Part shown: positions 25,788 to 34,431 of the stretch, one piece after another
Position numbering within the stretch: the first letter of the stretch is position 1
Layout of the letters: each line of letters begins with the position of its first letter
NCBI GenBank assembly: GCA_963677225.1
Contig: OY781923.1
Location: 744,001-808,000, forward strand
Origin: SABI01 sp028532915
GTDB lineage: Bacteria > Spirochaetota > Spirochaetia > Sphaerochaetales > Sphaerochaetaceae
Reading direction: 5' to 3'
DNA: 64,000 bases
The notes under the pieces: generated by a model
What the model saw: the letters and a program-made list of their open reading frames with translations, nothing else
What the model was told of the DNA's origin: nothing
Database searches by the model: none
Position numbers and translations under genes: made by a program

Positions 25788-26861
25788 TCAGTGATATCTG
25801 CAGTTTTGTCCTTCCTGGTAGAGGGCTTCGATATTCTCCAACGGAACATCGGTCTGCAGGATATGACTGGGAGAGAGAATATAGCCGCCATTGCATCCGA
25901 GAGTATCAACGAGAATTCCAACTTGTTTTCTCACCTCTTCTGGAGACCCTTCAGGTAGAAGGTACTGGGTATCCACTCCACCGTGGAAGCAGATATCATT
26001 CCCGAACTGTTCTTTCAATATGACCGGATCCATCCCTTTGGCAGTAATCTGAATCGGATCGAGAATATCGACTCCGATATCGATCAGTTTCGGGATGAAG
26101 GGAACAATACTTCCACACGAATGATTCATCACATAGACGCCGTGAGAGTGAGCCATATCGGCGAACTTTTCCAGCCGATGAATGAAGAATCTGCTGAATA
26201 TTTCCGGACTGATAAGCAGTCGGTCCTGCATTCCCAGATCATCTGCGATTCTCAGTATCGTTATCTGTCCGTCTGCAGCACTTAAGAGTCTATCGTAATA
26301 TTCCAGATAAAAATCGGTGAATTTATCCATGATATAGTCAGCTATCTCCGGATTGATGAGAAAATCGACAAGAAGGTTATCGAGACCTCTGAGAAAGGTG
26401 GGGTGCTGAAAGATGCTCACTCCGCTGGCCATTATTGCGAATTCTTTCCATCTTTTCAGTCTGCTGCTGATTGTCGAGAAATCGAAATCATCGACGCAGG
26501 GCCATGAATAGGTCTCAAATTGTTCTAAATCCGTAAAATCTGCCAAAGGAAATTCGCAGTATGATTCTTCGGGTCCTGTCGCAGTATCCATGATTCTGGT
26601 TTTCATTCCCCAGTAGTTCTCGAATATTCCGTCGGGGCGCCGGGTCTTGAAAGGTTTGCTTCCGTTGTATTGCGGGTCGATAACACCTCTCATATCGAAA
26701 ATATCGGAATGAAAATAGCAGAGCATTTCATAATAATCACTCACGGGCAGTTTCCGGTAGAGCATTTCCTGTACTCCGGCATTTGCGGAGAAATCCAACG
26801 GGACTCTGTCCGGGACATCACGGTGTATTGCGGCTAGAACCCGCTCTTTCTGTTCTGACAT
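25788..26861 (-). CDS. Uroporphyrinogen decarboxylase-family protein (MtaA-like), first copy
   Basis: 357 residues of the UroD fold family, closer to corrinoid or methyltransferase-type members (MtaA/CmuA) than to haem HemE. Support: the start KERVLAAIHRDVPDRVPLDF, and NHSCGS, in which His-x-Cys matches the zinc site of methyltransferases. No corrinoid protein is encoded nearby, so the reaction is unknown. It lies 21 bases downstream of the RraA-like gene in the same transcription unit, whose promoter region has TGATATATCA. Such UroD-like genes often accompany sulfatase and sugar-acid clusters in marine anaerobes. Confidence 0.75.
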   Translation of the reverse strand: MSEQKERVLAAIHRDVPDRVPLDFSANAGVQEMLYRKLPVSDYYEMLCYFHSDIFDMRGVIDPQYNGSKPFKTRRPDGIFENYWGMKTRIMDTATGPEESYCEFPLADFTDLEQFETYSWPCVDDFDFSTISSRLKRWKEFAIMASGVSIFQHPTFLRGLDNLLVDFLINPEIADYIMDKFTDFYLEYYDRLLSAADGQITILRIADDLGMQDRLLISPEIFSRFFIHRLEKFADMAHSHGVYVMNHSCGSIVPFIPKLIDIGVDILDPIQITAKGMDPVILKEQFGNDICFHGGVDTQYLLPEGSPEEVRKQVGILVDTLGCNGGYILSPSHILQTDVPLENIEALYQEGQNCRYH

Positions 26862-26882
26862 TGGAAATACCTCCTCAAGTAG

Positions 26883-27623
26883 TCAGAGGGTGTCTGATGT
26901 TTTTGAAACAAAACGTTCACTATACTGACATCTATACTCTCTGTCGGCTCGGGAGACTTCGTTGAGCACTTGTTCTGATTCTTTTCCTCTGGAGCCTAGT
27001 GCAGCAGCAATGACTGTGGATCGTTCAAGAAAATCAAGATATTCAACAGCTTCGAGTAGTTTGTCCTGATCTTCCGGGGGTATGGCAAGAAACCCGTGCT
27101 GGTCACAATGAACCAGTTGTCCCGGATGAACGGTTGTTCCAAATACTTCGACATCGCACCCCCATCTGACAGGATAGCTATAGGCGTGTCCGACACAGAG
27201 AGCTTTTCCCACCGCATTGAAGGGTGTAGAACGGATCTCATCTATATCGCGAAGTCCTCCATCAGTGATGGTTCCCACACACCCCAATGACAGATGTATG
27301 TTCGTGTTGACTTCCCCCCAGAAGGCTCCCGCAATGTTCGGGGAATCGAGATCCTGTACAACAACGATTTTCGGTCCTTTGATGGAGGTAACATACTTAC
27401 GATATTCATCCCAGGCATTTAGGTTTTTTGTATGTGATTTCTCCCCCGGTTCAATCACAACAGTGACCGCATATCCTGCCATGGGTCCTTTTTCAGGGGT
27501 GAACTGAGTTACAGGCGCTTTGTTGAAACAAGAAAGTCTTGAGTGCTTCGTGACGGCTTCCCATCCGTTATAGACGGTCGGAGTATTCCATTTTTGAAGT
27601 GCGGATAATACTTTTTCTTCCAT
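26883..27623 (-). CDS. RraA-like aldolase/decarboxylase
   Basis: 246 residues of the RraA/HMG aldolase family (4-hydroxy-4-methyl-2-oxoglutarate aldolase-like). The signature region is GEVNTNIHLSLGCVGTITDGG followed by LRDIDEIR, with the metal- and pyruvate-binding DG...RD. Family members make pyruvate from branched or keto acids, or inhibit RNase E in the regulator branch; clustering with other aldolases favours the enzymatic role. It starts at ATG 27623, 35 bases from an operator at 27658. Confidence 0.8.
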   Translation of the reverse strand: MEEKVLSALQKWNTPTVYNGWEAVTKHSRLSCFNKAPVTQFTPEKGPMAGYAVTVVIEPGEKSHTKNLNAWDEYRKYVTSIKGPKIVVVQDLDSPNIAGAFWGEVNTNIHLSLGCVGTITDGGLRDIDEIRSTPFNAVGKALCVGHAYSYPVRWGCDVEVFGTTVHPGQLVHCDQHGFLAIPPEDQDKLLEAVEYLDFLERSTVIAAALGSRGKESEQVLNEVSRADREYRCQYSERFVSKTSDTL

Positions 27624-27657
27624 CGTTCACTCTCCGATCTTATCTTAATATATCTTT

Positions 27658-27667
27658 TGATATATCA
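27658..27667. promoter_or_regulatory. TGATATATCA operator, site 1 (before rraA-like gene)
   Basis: Perfect 10-bp palindrome in the divergent gap, 35 bases before the start codon at 27623. Confidence 0.75.
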
Positions 27668-27735
27668 CATGCTACGACGTGTTTTTTGTTTTGTCAATCT
27701 AAACTCTCATAAGAAATTTTCTATGAAATAACACT

Positions 27736-27745
27736 TGATATATCA
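27736..27745. promoter_or_regulatory. TGATATATCA operator, site 2 (before hpcH-like gene)
   Basis: Perfect palindrome, 78 bp from site 1 in the same divergent gap and 50 bases before the start at 27795. Confidence 0.75.
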
Positions 27746-27794
27746 CGAAAGTGGGGTTAGGATATACATATTCACACAATGGAGCAGATTAAAA

Positions 27795-28610
27795 ATGACA
27801 CAAGAAACATTTTCTCAACGGCTGCGTGGTGACGATGCTCTGTTTGGAACGCTGGTGATTTCAGAGGCGGCGTTCTGGCCGGCTATGATTGCTTCCTGCG
27901 GTGTCGATTTTGTATTTATCGATATGGAACACATTCCTCTCGAAAGACCTCAGGTGGCTGCAATGTGTCAGTTATATAAGGGCGTCAACCTTCCTTCGCT
28001 GGTAAGAATTCCTTCCCCACAACCCTTTTTGGCAAGAAAGATGCTGGATGCGGGGGCCGCCGGAATAATCGCACCGTATATAGAGACTCTTTCACAGGTC
28101 GAAGGTCTGATCGGAGCAGTGAAGAAAAGGCCTCTGCAGGGACAAGCTCTTAAGAGGGCCCAATCAGAAGATTTTTATCAGTCAGACCAGATCAGAACAT
28201 ATGTCGAGTCAAACAATGCCGCTCACTCGCTCATACTGAATATCGAAAGTATGGCAGCGGTGGAGAACCTGGAGAGGATCATCAGTTACGACGAAGTGGA
28301 TGCTATTCTCATAGGTCCTCATGATCTATCGTGCAGTCTGGGAATTCCGGAACAATATGAGCATCCGCGATTTATCGAAACAGTCACTCATATCATAGAG
28401 ACCGCAAGGAAAAGCGGCAAAGGTGCAGGGTACCATAAAGGTTATCCCGGTTCGGGGATAGAATTCGAGAAAAATCTCATTCATGCAGGAATGAATCTTG
28501 TGATTCATGAGGCTGATATCCTCGTTGTCCAACATCATCTTGCAGATGAAATTGCATTTTTGAAAGGATGCGGGGATAGTGAAAGAGCCCGGAAAATGAA
28601 GTCTTATTGA
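27795..28610 (+). CDS. HpcH/HpaI-family aldolase
   Basis: 271 residues of the class II pyruvate aldolase family. Visible sites are FVFIDMEHIPL (metal and catalytic His), LVRIPSPQ (Arg that binds the ketoacid) and IGPHDLSCSLGIPEQYEHP. It probably splits a 2-keto-3-deoxy or 4-hydroxy-2-oxo acid to pyruvate and an aldehyde. The start at 27795 follows GGAG; the longer open frame from 27735 would begin inside operator site 2. It is divergent from the RraA-like gene, and the GntR gene follows 45 bases later. Confidence 0.85.
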   Translation: MTQETFSQRLRGDDALFGTLVISEAAFWPAMIASCGVDFVFIDMEHIPLERPQVAAMCQLYKGVNLPSLVRIPSPQPFLARKMLDAGAAGIIAPYIETLSQVEGLIGAVKKRPLQGQALKRAQSEDFYQSDQIRTYVESNNAAHSLILNIESMAAVENLERIISYDEVDAILIGPHDLSCSLGIPEQYEHPRFIETVTHIIETARKSGKGAGYHKGYPGSGIEFEKNLIHAGMNLVIHEADILVVQHHLADEIAFLKGCGDSERARKMKSY

Positions 28611-28620
28611 ATGGTTCACT

Positions 28621-28630
28621 TGATATATCA
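28621..28630. promoter_or_regulatory. TGATATATCA operator, site 3 (before gntR)
   Basis: Perfect palindrome between hpcH and gntR, 25 bases before the regulator's start; consistent with autoregulation. Confidence 0.75.
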
Positions 28631-28655
28631 TATGGTGTAGTATAGACTTCAAACT

Positions 28656-29330
28656 ATGAAAAAAGAGCAGAAGATGGAAATCATGGCAATGAAATCTCAG
28701 TTGGATGAAAACAGTTCATTATCACAGCGGGTGTATCATCAGTTACTCGAACGATTCATGACGAATGAACTGGTTCCGGGCAATGTTTTGAACAGGAGAA
28801 AGATAGCCGCAGACCTCCAAGTCAGTGTCGCACCGGTTCTTGAAGCTCTTTTACAGCTGGAGATGGAAGGATTCGTCGAGAGTATCCCCCGTAAAGGTAC
28901 TATCGTGAAACCTATCAGAAAGGAAGATGTGCTCAATCAGCATATACTGCGTGAAGCTATCGAATGTCAGGCTGCACGGTATTATCACGGTGAACCGATA
29001 AGGAGAAATCGTGATATGCTGCTCGAACTGGCCGAGAAAGTTGAGCAAACCGTTTCAGATGTCCCTGAACACTGGACCCAGGAAATACAGTTTCATAAGA
29101 ATCTGGTCGAACTGTCTGATTGCGCAGGTCTGGTACGTGAATACGTTAGGATTTCACGGCTGGGAAGTTTCTATAATCTGAACAGGGTTCTTCAGCCGGT
29201 AGACAGAAAAGAACGGTTAAGCCACATAGAGTTGATCGATCAGCTGATGACCGACAGCCCGGATGAGGCGGAGCAGATTATCCGCAATCATTTAAGAAGC
29301 GGAAAACAGCATTTATTCGTAGGGAAATAG
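28656..29330 (+). CDS. GntR-family regulator with FCD domain
   Basis: 224 residues: an N-terminal winged helix (about 20-88) and an FCD effector domain (about 95-220). The FCD domain has candidate metal/effector histidines in IQFHKNLV, LSHIELID and IRNHLR. FCD GntR proteins sense organic or sugar acids. The recognition region reads VSVAPVLEAL where most relatives have TPVREAL, so the usual Arg is absent, which may fit the unusual AT-rich palindrome TGATATATCA. It sits inside the gene cluster it most likely controls, with an operator directly upstream. A start further inside (ATG at 28686) is possible. Confidence 0.88.
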   Translation: MKKEQKMEIMAMKSQLDENSSLSQRVYHQLLERFMTNELVPGNVLNRRKIAADLQVSVAPVLEALLQLEMEGFVESIPRKGTIVKPIRKEDVLNQHILREAIECQAARYYHGEPIRRNRDMLLELAEKVEQTVSDVPEHWTQEIQFHKNLVELSDCAGLVREYVRISRLGSFYNLNRVLQPVDRKERLSHIELIDQLMTDSPDEAEQIIRNHLRSGKQHLFVGK

Positions 29331-29374
29331 AGGGGATTCTCCGATTATCAGGAGAAGTTAGTTAGTGAGATTTA

Positions 29375-29384
29375 TGATATATCA
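29375..29384. promoter_or_regulatory. TGATATATCA operator, site 4 (before nanA-like gene)
   Basis: Perfect palindrome 22 bases before the start at 29407, followed by a half-like ATAGATATATTC. Confidence 0.75.
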
Positions 29385-29406
29385 ATAGATATATTCAGGG
29401 AGGAAT

Positions 29407-30285
29407 ATGAAATCATTAGCGGGTTTATACACAGCACTGCTGACACCATTCAAAGAAGATGGCAGTATCAATGAGGCAGCACTCAGGAAACTTGTTTCCA
29501 TGAACATCGAAAAAGGTGTAGATGGATTTTATGTATGCGGTTCGACCGGTGAAGCTTTTCTTTTGAGTCTTGAAGAACGAAAGAGGATTCTTTCGATCGT
29601 TTCTGAAGAGACTGCAGGCAGGGTCAATATCTTTTGTCATATAGGCGCCATCTCGACAGATTTTTCGATAGAACTCGGAAGGCATGCTCAACAGGTAGGT
29701 GTCGACGCTGTTTCCTCTATCCCTCCATTCTATTATAAATTCTCGGTGGAAGAGATTCTCGGATATTACGAGGATATTGCAAAAGATGTTGCTCTTCCTC
29801 TGATTCCCTATAATTTCCCGGGGCTGTCCGGAGTCACTCTCACCGCCGGTATGATCGCTTCCCTGCGTGAACATTCTAATATCGTCGCCGTGAAGTTTAC
29901 CTCGAACGATCTGTACCAGATGCAGGGAATGAAAGCCACTGACCCGAACCTGCTTATCTTTAACGGATTCGATGAGATATTCCTTGCAGGGCTGTCTATG
30001 GGTGCTGATGGAATGATTGGCAGTACACTCAACTTCATGGCCGAAAAGTATGTTGCGATCAAAAAGGCTTTTGAGAAAGGTGATCTTGTTTCTGCCAACA
30101 AGAAACAATCTGAAGCTAATGAAGTAATCAGAGTTATGCTCTCGACAAAGAAGAGCATGAATGCTCAAAAATATTTCCTGGAAAAACAGAATATCGCAGG
30201 TGGTGTCAGCCGCCGTCCCTTCAGACCCCTTTCACCTGAAGACAAGAAGGCTCTGGACGCTGTCTTTGAAAGATATCTTCAATAA
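29407..30285 (+). CDS. N-acetylneuraminate lyase-type aldolase (DapA superfamily)
   Basis: 292 residues with the DapA/NanA barrel motifs: GSTGEAF (carboxylate binding), YNFPGLSGV (catalytic Tyr), AVKFTSNDLYQM (Schiff-base Lys) and GADGMIGSTLNFM. The KFTSND and GSTLNF wording resembles N-acetylneuraminate lyase rather than DapA. It would release pyruvate from a sialic acid or a related 2-keto-3-deoxy sugar acid. The ribosome site is GGGAGG. It heads a run into the UroD-like, flavoprotein and sulfatase genes with short or no gaps. Confidence 0.85.
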   Translation: MKSLAGLYTALLTPFKEDGSINEAALRKLVSMNIEKGVDGFYVCGSTGEAFLLSLEERKRILSIVSEETAGRVNIFCHIGAISTDFSIELGRHAQQVGVDAVSSIPPFYYKFSVEEILGYYEDIAKDVALPLIPYNFPGLSGVTLTAGMIASLREHSNIVAVKFTSNDLYQMQGMKATDPNLLIFNGFDEIFLAGLSMGADGMIGSTLNFMAEKYVAIKKAFEKGDLVSANKKQSEANEVIRVMLSTKKSMNAQKYFLEKQNIAGGVSRRPFRPLSPEDKKALDAVFERYLQ

Positions 30286-30296
30286 GGATCATTGTC

Positions 30297-31451
30297 ATGG
30301 AAATAGATCGGGTACATGAGATTATCCCCTCTTTGATCGAATCCCTTCTGGAAAATCATTCTTCACAACATGAGTGTGAGAGTATGAACAGGTATAAGCA
30401 GGTTCTGAATTTTGAGCCTGTTGACCGGCTTCCGATAACCTATTCGTATCCGGTGTCACCTGATGCCAGATGGCAGCCTTTTCCTAACAGATATATCTAT
30501 CAGAACCCTGCAGTGATGTTCTACAACGAATTAGTAAGTGCCTGGGACCTTCACATCACAGATAGAGCTCTCATCCTAGATGACCTTCCTGTTACCATCC
30601 GTCCGAATTGGGGGACGGTCACCGTCGCTTCACTGTTAGGTATTCCACCTGAACAGCGTGATGATCAGACTCCGTGGATAAGAAGAAGGGATGAGAATAT
30701 CACTCTCGAGGATATAGGTTCTCTCGATGTAGATATCAGAGAGTACCGGTGGATACAGAATATTCTCGAAACGTACGAATATTATCATGAAGTTGTTGCC
30801 GCTTATCCAAAATTCGGGGAGATGGTGACAATAACGCTTCCCGACCTTCAAGGACCCTTTGATACTCTCGAACAGATAATGGGAGAGCAGCTTTTCATCG
30901 ATATGGTTTTGGAACCCGAGCGGGTAAAAGAATCTCTTTTAAAGGTTGCCCGGCTTCAGAAAGAATGCATAGATCTTTTTCAACCCTATTGTACTGAACA
31001 GATTCCCGGTTATTCTCATCAGCATGGGACGATGCTTAAGGGAAATCTTCTGATACGCAATGATTCGGTCGTGATGATCTCTCCCCGGATGTACGAGGAT
31101 ATCGTGGCTCCCGGTGATATTTTTCTTATGAAAGAAGTGGGGGGAGGAGCTATCCACTCATGCGGAAAAATTGATCATGCAACGGATGTTATGTTCGAAT
31201 TGGAAGGTATTCAGAGTTTTGATCTGGGACAATCCTATCTGAATGATATGGACAGAATCTACAGAAAAGCAAAAGAGAAGAAAATTCCGCTGATCAGAGT
31301 GCAGCCGGACCGAGAAGAACTGATATCGGGTTCAATCCTCGAGCGGTATCCTACAGGTGTGACTCTGACGTTCCGTTCACAATCGAGAGATGATGCGATT
31401 CAGGTCCATGAGGCTTATAAAAGAGCCGTAGAGCGAAGGAGAAAGAAATAA
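30297..31451 (+). CDS. Uroporphyrinogen decarboxylase-family protein, second copy
   Basis: 384 residues, with RYKQVLNFEPVDRLPITYSY at the start and IHSCGK as the putative zinc site. It is only weakly similar to the copy at 25788, so they are not recent duplicates and may act on different substrates or as a pair. The start is 11 bases after the aldolase stop, and its stop overlaps the flavoprotein start by one base. Function is unknown; methyl transfer or decarboxylation of a ring acid are options. Confidence 0.72.
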   Translation: MEIDRVHEIIPSLIESLLENHSSQHECESMNRYKQVLNFEPVDRLPITYSYPVSPDARWQPFPNRYIYQNPAVMFYNELVSAWDLHITDRALILDDLPVTIRPNWGTVTVASLLGIPPEQRDDQTPWIRRRDENITLEDIGSLDVDIREYRWIQNILETYEYYHEVVAAYPKFGEMVTITLPDLQGPFDTLEQIMGEQLFIDMVLEPERVKESLLKVARLQKECIDLFQPYCTEQIPGYSHQHGTMLKGNLLIRNDSVVMISPRMYEDIVAPGDIFLMKEVGGGAIHSCGKIDHATDVMFELEGIQSFDLGQSYLNDMDRIYRKAKEKKIPLIRVQPDREELISGSILERYPTGVTLTFRSQSRDDAIQVHEAYKRAVERRRKK

Positions 31452-32833
31452 TGCGTGCTGAAATTGAGATTGCAGAGAGTCTGTCATTCGACTGCATCGT
31501 ATGCGGTGGAGGGCCGAGCGGAATCGCAGCCGCGATCGCAAGTTCCGAGCAGGGCCTCAAAACCGCGATTCTGGAAAGGACTGGTTCTTTCGGAGGAACT
31601 GCCGTGATGAGCGGGGTTAACCATCTTCTGGGCGGACGTTTCTATCACGAAGATACGAAGGTTATGGAAAAAACGGTCGGAGGAATTTTTGATGACCTGG
31701 TCGACCGGATGATCTTTGAAGGAATCGCCATAGCACCGGAGGAAATCGATCCTTACAACAATCCTCACGGCTGGTATCCGAGAATGGCGGCAGGAATCCC
31801 GTTTGACGGGAATGCCGTGAAAGGACTGCTCGACAGGATACTGATCGAGAAGAAAGTAGTCCCGTATCTTTTCACTAAGGTAATCGGTGCCGAGGTTGAT
31901 TCTGGAAATATAAGTTATTTGATAGTAAATAATAAAAGCGGCAATTTGAAGATGAAGGCGTCATATTATATCGATGCTACAGGTGATGCCGATGTCGCTT
32001 CATCTGCCGGCTGCAGGTTTGAGAAAGGTCGAAGTGCCGATATGCTGATGACTCCCGCCTCTCTCGAGTTTCACGTCGACAATGTTGATCGGGAACGCCT
32101 GCTCGAATATCAGAATCAGAACAAATCTCCCAAACTTGTGGAAATAATTGATGAACTTAAAAAGAAGGGTATATGGGACTTCCCATTCGACATTTTCGTG
32201 ACTGTTCAATTGAACGACCCTGATGTTTTCATGGTAAATACTCTGAGAGAGACCTTTGTGGATGGAACAAACGGGGATGATATCACCAAAGCAATGATGA
32301 AAGGTCGTGCCGATGTGTTCAAACTGCACAGGATAATGAAAGAATATTTCCCGGGATTCTCCCGTTCCCGAATCCGTTACATTGCCGATGTTCTGGGAGT
32401 CCGTGAAACGAGAAGGATCGTGGGAATGAAGCATGTCACACTTGAAGATGCAAAATCCGGAAGAGTATACGAGGACCAGGTTGCACGGACTACCTATAAT
32501 TTCGATCTTCCGGATCCGAAACGTCCCAGTTACGATCCGATGATGGGATCAGCTAAGAAACCTGACGCAAAACGACAGCATATTTCGATAGAGGTACCTT
32601 ACGGGGTGATGGTTCCCGACAGAGTCGGCAACCTGCTAGTGACCGGAAGAGCTGTAAGCGTGGACAGAGAAGTTCTCGGAGCCTTGCGTGTTATGGGGCC
32701 TTGCATGATGTTGGGAGAGGCTGCGGGAACAGCTGTCGCTGCTGCGAAGGAAAAGGGGCAAAGATGTGCTGATGTAAACGGAAAAGAACTGAGAAAACAA
32801 CTGATAGAGCGGGGACTACTCTTTGGGAGGTGA
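31451..32833 (+). CDS. FAD-dependent oxidoreductase
   Basis: 460 residues with a Rossmann FAD site VCGGGPSGIAAAIAS (GxGxxG form), a glutamate at ILERTGSFGGTAV, YYIDATGDADVAS and a C-terminal FAD closing region (NLLVTGRAVSVDREVLGALRVMGPC). It matches the PF12831-type flavoproteins found beside sugar and sulfatase genes. It is cytoplasmic and its substrate is unknown; an alcohol or sugar-ring oxidation is plausible. It is packed between the UroD-like gene and the sulfatase, whose start follows four bases after its stop. Confidence 0.8.
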   Translation: MRAEIEIAESLSFDCIVCGGGPSGIAAAIASSEQGLKTAILERTGSFGGTAVMSGVNHLLGGRFYHEDTKVMEKTVGGIFDDLVDRMIFEGIAIAPEEIDPYNNPHGWYPRMAAGIPFDGNAVKGLLDRILIEKKVVPYLFTKVIGAEVDSGNISYLIVNNKSGNLKMKASYYIDATGDADVASSAGCRFEKGRSADMLMTPASLEFHVDNVDRERLLEYQNQNKSPKLVEIIDELKKKGIWDFPFDIFVTVQLNDPDVFMVNTLRETFVDGTNGDDITKAMMKGRADVFKLHRIMKEYFPGFSRSRIRYIADVLGVRETRRIVGMKHVTLEDAKSGRVYEDQVARTTYNFDLPDPKRPSYDPMMGSAKKPDAKRQHISIEVPYGVMVPDRVGNLLVTGRAVSVDREVLGALRVMGPCMMLGEAAGTAVAAAKEKGQRCADVNGKELRKQLIERGLLFGR

Positions 32834-32837
32834 GAAT

Positions 32838-34292
32838 ATGGATCACAAGAGGAACATTCTTTTCATCTGCGTTGACCAGATGCGCTATGACACTATGGGG
32901 TATACCGGTAATCCGGTATGTTCTACTCCCGTTCTGGATGAGTTAGCCGCCGGGGGATGTGCCTTTTCACAGGCTCGGACACCCTGCAGTCTCTGTACAC
33001 CTGCACGAGCTTCAATTTTCACCGGAGATTATGCGTTTGCTCATGGAATGGGGACCAATTGTGATATGTACCATGCTCTGGCGGCGGAACTGAAAGATCC
33101 CGGAAGGCTTCTTCATACCAGTTTATTAGACGAAGGATACAGGTGCGGATACATCGGAAAATGGCATGTAGGAAAGGATCTCGGTCCGGGCGATTACGGC
33201 TTCGAGGGAATGAATATGCCCGGATACGGGGATATCATCCACGATCCTGATTTCATCGGTTACCGGGAAGAACATGGATTTACCTACTCTCTGGAAGACT
33301 GTATATACGGCAACGAGAACAATCAGACGCTGCTTGCAGGCTGCTGGGACGGTCCGACAGAATCGACACCATCTCACTACCTGGCCGACCGTACGATAGA
33401 TCTGATGGAAGAGTACGCCGAAAAAGATGAACAGTTCTTCCTAACCTGCCAGTTCTGGGGCCCCCATATGCCGCACCTTCCGTCAAAAGAATATTACCGC
33501 CGGCATGATAGAACCAAGATAGAACAATGGGTGAACGCAGATGATGATTGGAAGAACAAACCTGGCATCGTCAGAAGGCTTGGAACTGATTTCTATAGAA
33601 AGGCACCGGTGAATGACGCCCAATGGTCAGAACTGATCGGATGCTACTACGATTTCACATCCATGATCGATTTCGAGATCGGCAGAATCATCGATTCGCT
33701 GCACAGATTGGGTCTCGATATGAATACTCTGATATGCTTCACATCCGATCATGGAGATATGACAGGCTCCCACGGCGGGTTGCTTGATAAAGGTTTCATG
33801 TATGAGGAAGCACACAGAATACCGCTGATTCTGAAAGGACCGGATATACCTCAAGGGATGCGATGCGATGATCTTGTCATGAATATGGATCTGTTTCCGA
33901 CTTTTCTTGATTATCTGAAACTAGATTGTGGAAAACGTCACGGAAGGAGCCTCCTTCCCCTTATACGAGGCAAAGAGAACCCCAGAGATCACGTGTACAT
34001 GGAATTTCACGGTCTCCGGTTTCTCTATTCTCAGAGAGCTTTGGTAACTGATGAGGGACTGAAGTACATCTTTACACCGGGAGATATCGATGAACTCTAC
34101 GATTTGAAATCTGATCCGGGAGAATTGATCAACCTGATCGATGATTCCAGATACGAAACTGAAAAGGTGCATCTTCAGCAGATGCTCATCGAAGATGCGC
34201 GATTGTATGAAGATCCTTTGGCAAGTTGTGCTGCTAAACTTTTCGGAAGATGGGATATTCAAGATAACCAGCCGAACCCGACACGCTTATAG
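32838..34292 (+). CDS. Cytoplasmic S1-family sulfatase, copy 1
   Basis: 484 residues of the alkaline-phosphatase-like sulfatase family. The maturation motif is CTPARASIFTG, with Cys53 as the predicted formylglycine. Metal and sulfate sites include CVDQ near the start and TSDHGDMTGSHG. No signal peptide is present, so the substrate is desulfated after import. The start at 32838 has GGGAGGTG upstream; the frame is open back to TTG 32823. It is probably the last gene of the 29.4-kb unit. No sulfatase-maturase is in the window. Confidence 0.9.
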   Translation: MDHKRNILFICVDQMRYDTMGYTGNPVCSTPVLDELAAGGCAFSQARTPCSLCTPARASIFTGDYAFAHGMGTNCDMYHALAAELKDPGRLLHTSLLDEGYRCGYIGKWHVGKDLGPGDYGFEGMNMPGYGDIIHDPDFIGYREEHGFTYSLEDCIYGNENNQTLLAGCWDGPTESTPSHYLADRTIDLMEEYAEKDEQFFLTCQFWGPHMPHLPSKEYYRRHDRTKIEQWVNADDDWKNKPGIVRRLGTDFYRKAPVNDAQWSELIGCYYDFTSMIDFEIGRIIDSLHRLGLDMNTLICFTSDHGDMTGSHGGLLDKGFMYEEAHRIPLILKGPDIPQGMRCDDLVMNMDLFPTFLDYLKLDCGKRHGRSLLPLIRGKENPRDHVYMEFHGLRFLYSQRALVTDEGLKYIFTPGDIDELYDLKSDPGELINLIDDSRYETEKVHLQQMLIEDARLYEDPLASCAAKLFGRWDIQDNQPNPTRL

Positions 34293-34361
34293 GAGGTAAG
34301 CCGTTGTGGTTGTTATGGTTATGGAAGTACTGATGAGGTTTAGAGGGTACCTGAAATTGAT

Positions 34362-34390
34362 TTGACAACTGATAGGTCGGATGTTAATAT
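34362..34390 (+). promoter_or_regulatory. Near-consensus promoter of the ABC importer operon
   Basis: TTGACA and TAATAT separated by 17 bases. The operator at 34397 covers the expected transcription start. Confidence 0.8.
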
Positions 34391-34396
34391 AGCATG

Positions 34397-34406
34397 TGAT
34401 ATATCA
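34397..34406. promoter_or_regulatory. TGATATATCA operator, site 5 (at the importer promoter start site)
   Basis: Perfect palindrome seven bases after the -10 hexamer, a position that blocks transcription start when occupied. Confidence 0.8.
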
Positions 34407-34431
34407 GGAAAGTGAAAAAAAGGAGGAACAG

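Noticed and set aside
25788..26861. HemE of haem synthesis
   Set aside because: The protein has a His-x-Cys site and a catabolic context, and there are two diverged copies; haem genes are absent.
29407..30285. Dihydrodipicolinate synthase (dapA)
   Set aside because: KFTSND and GSTLNF wording and the sugar-acid context fit the N-acetylneuraminate-lyase group better.
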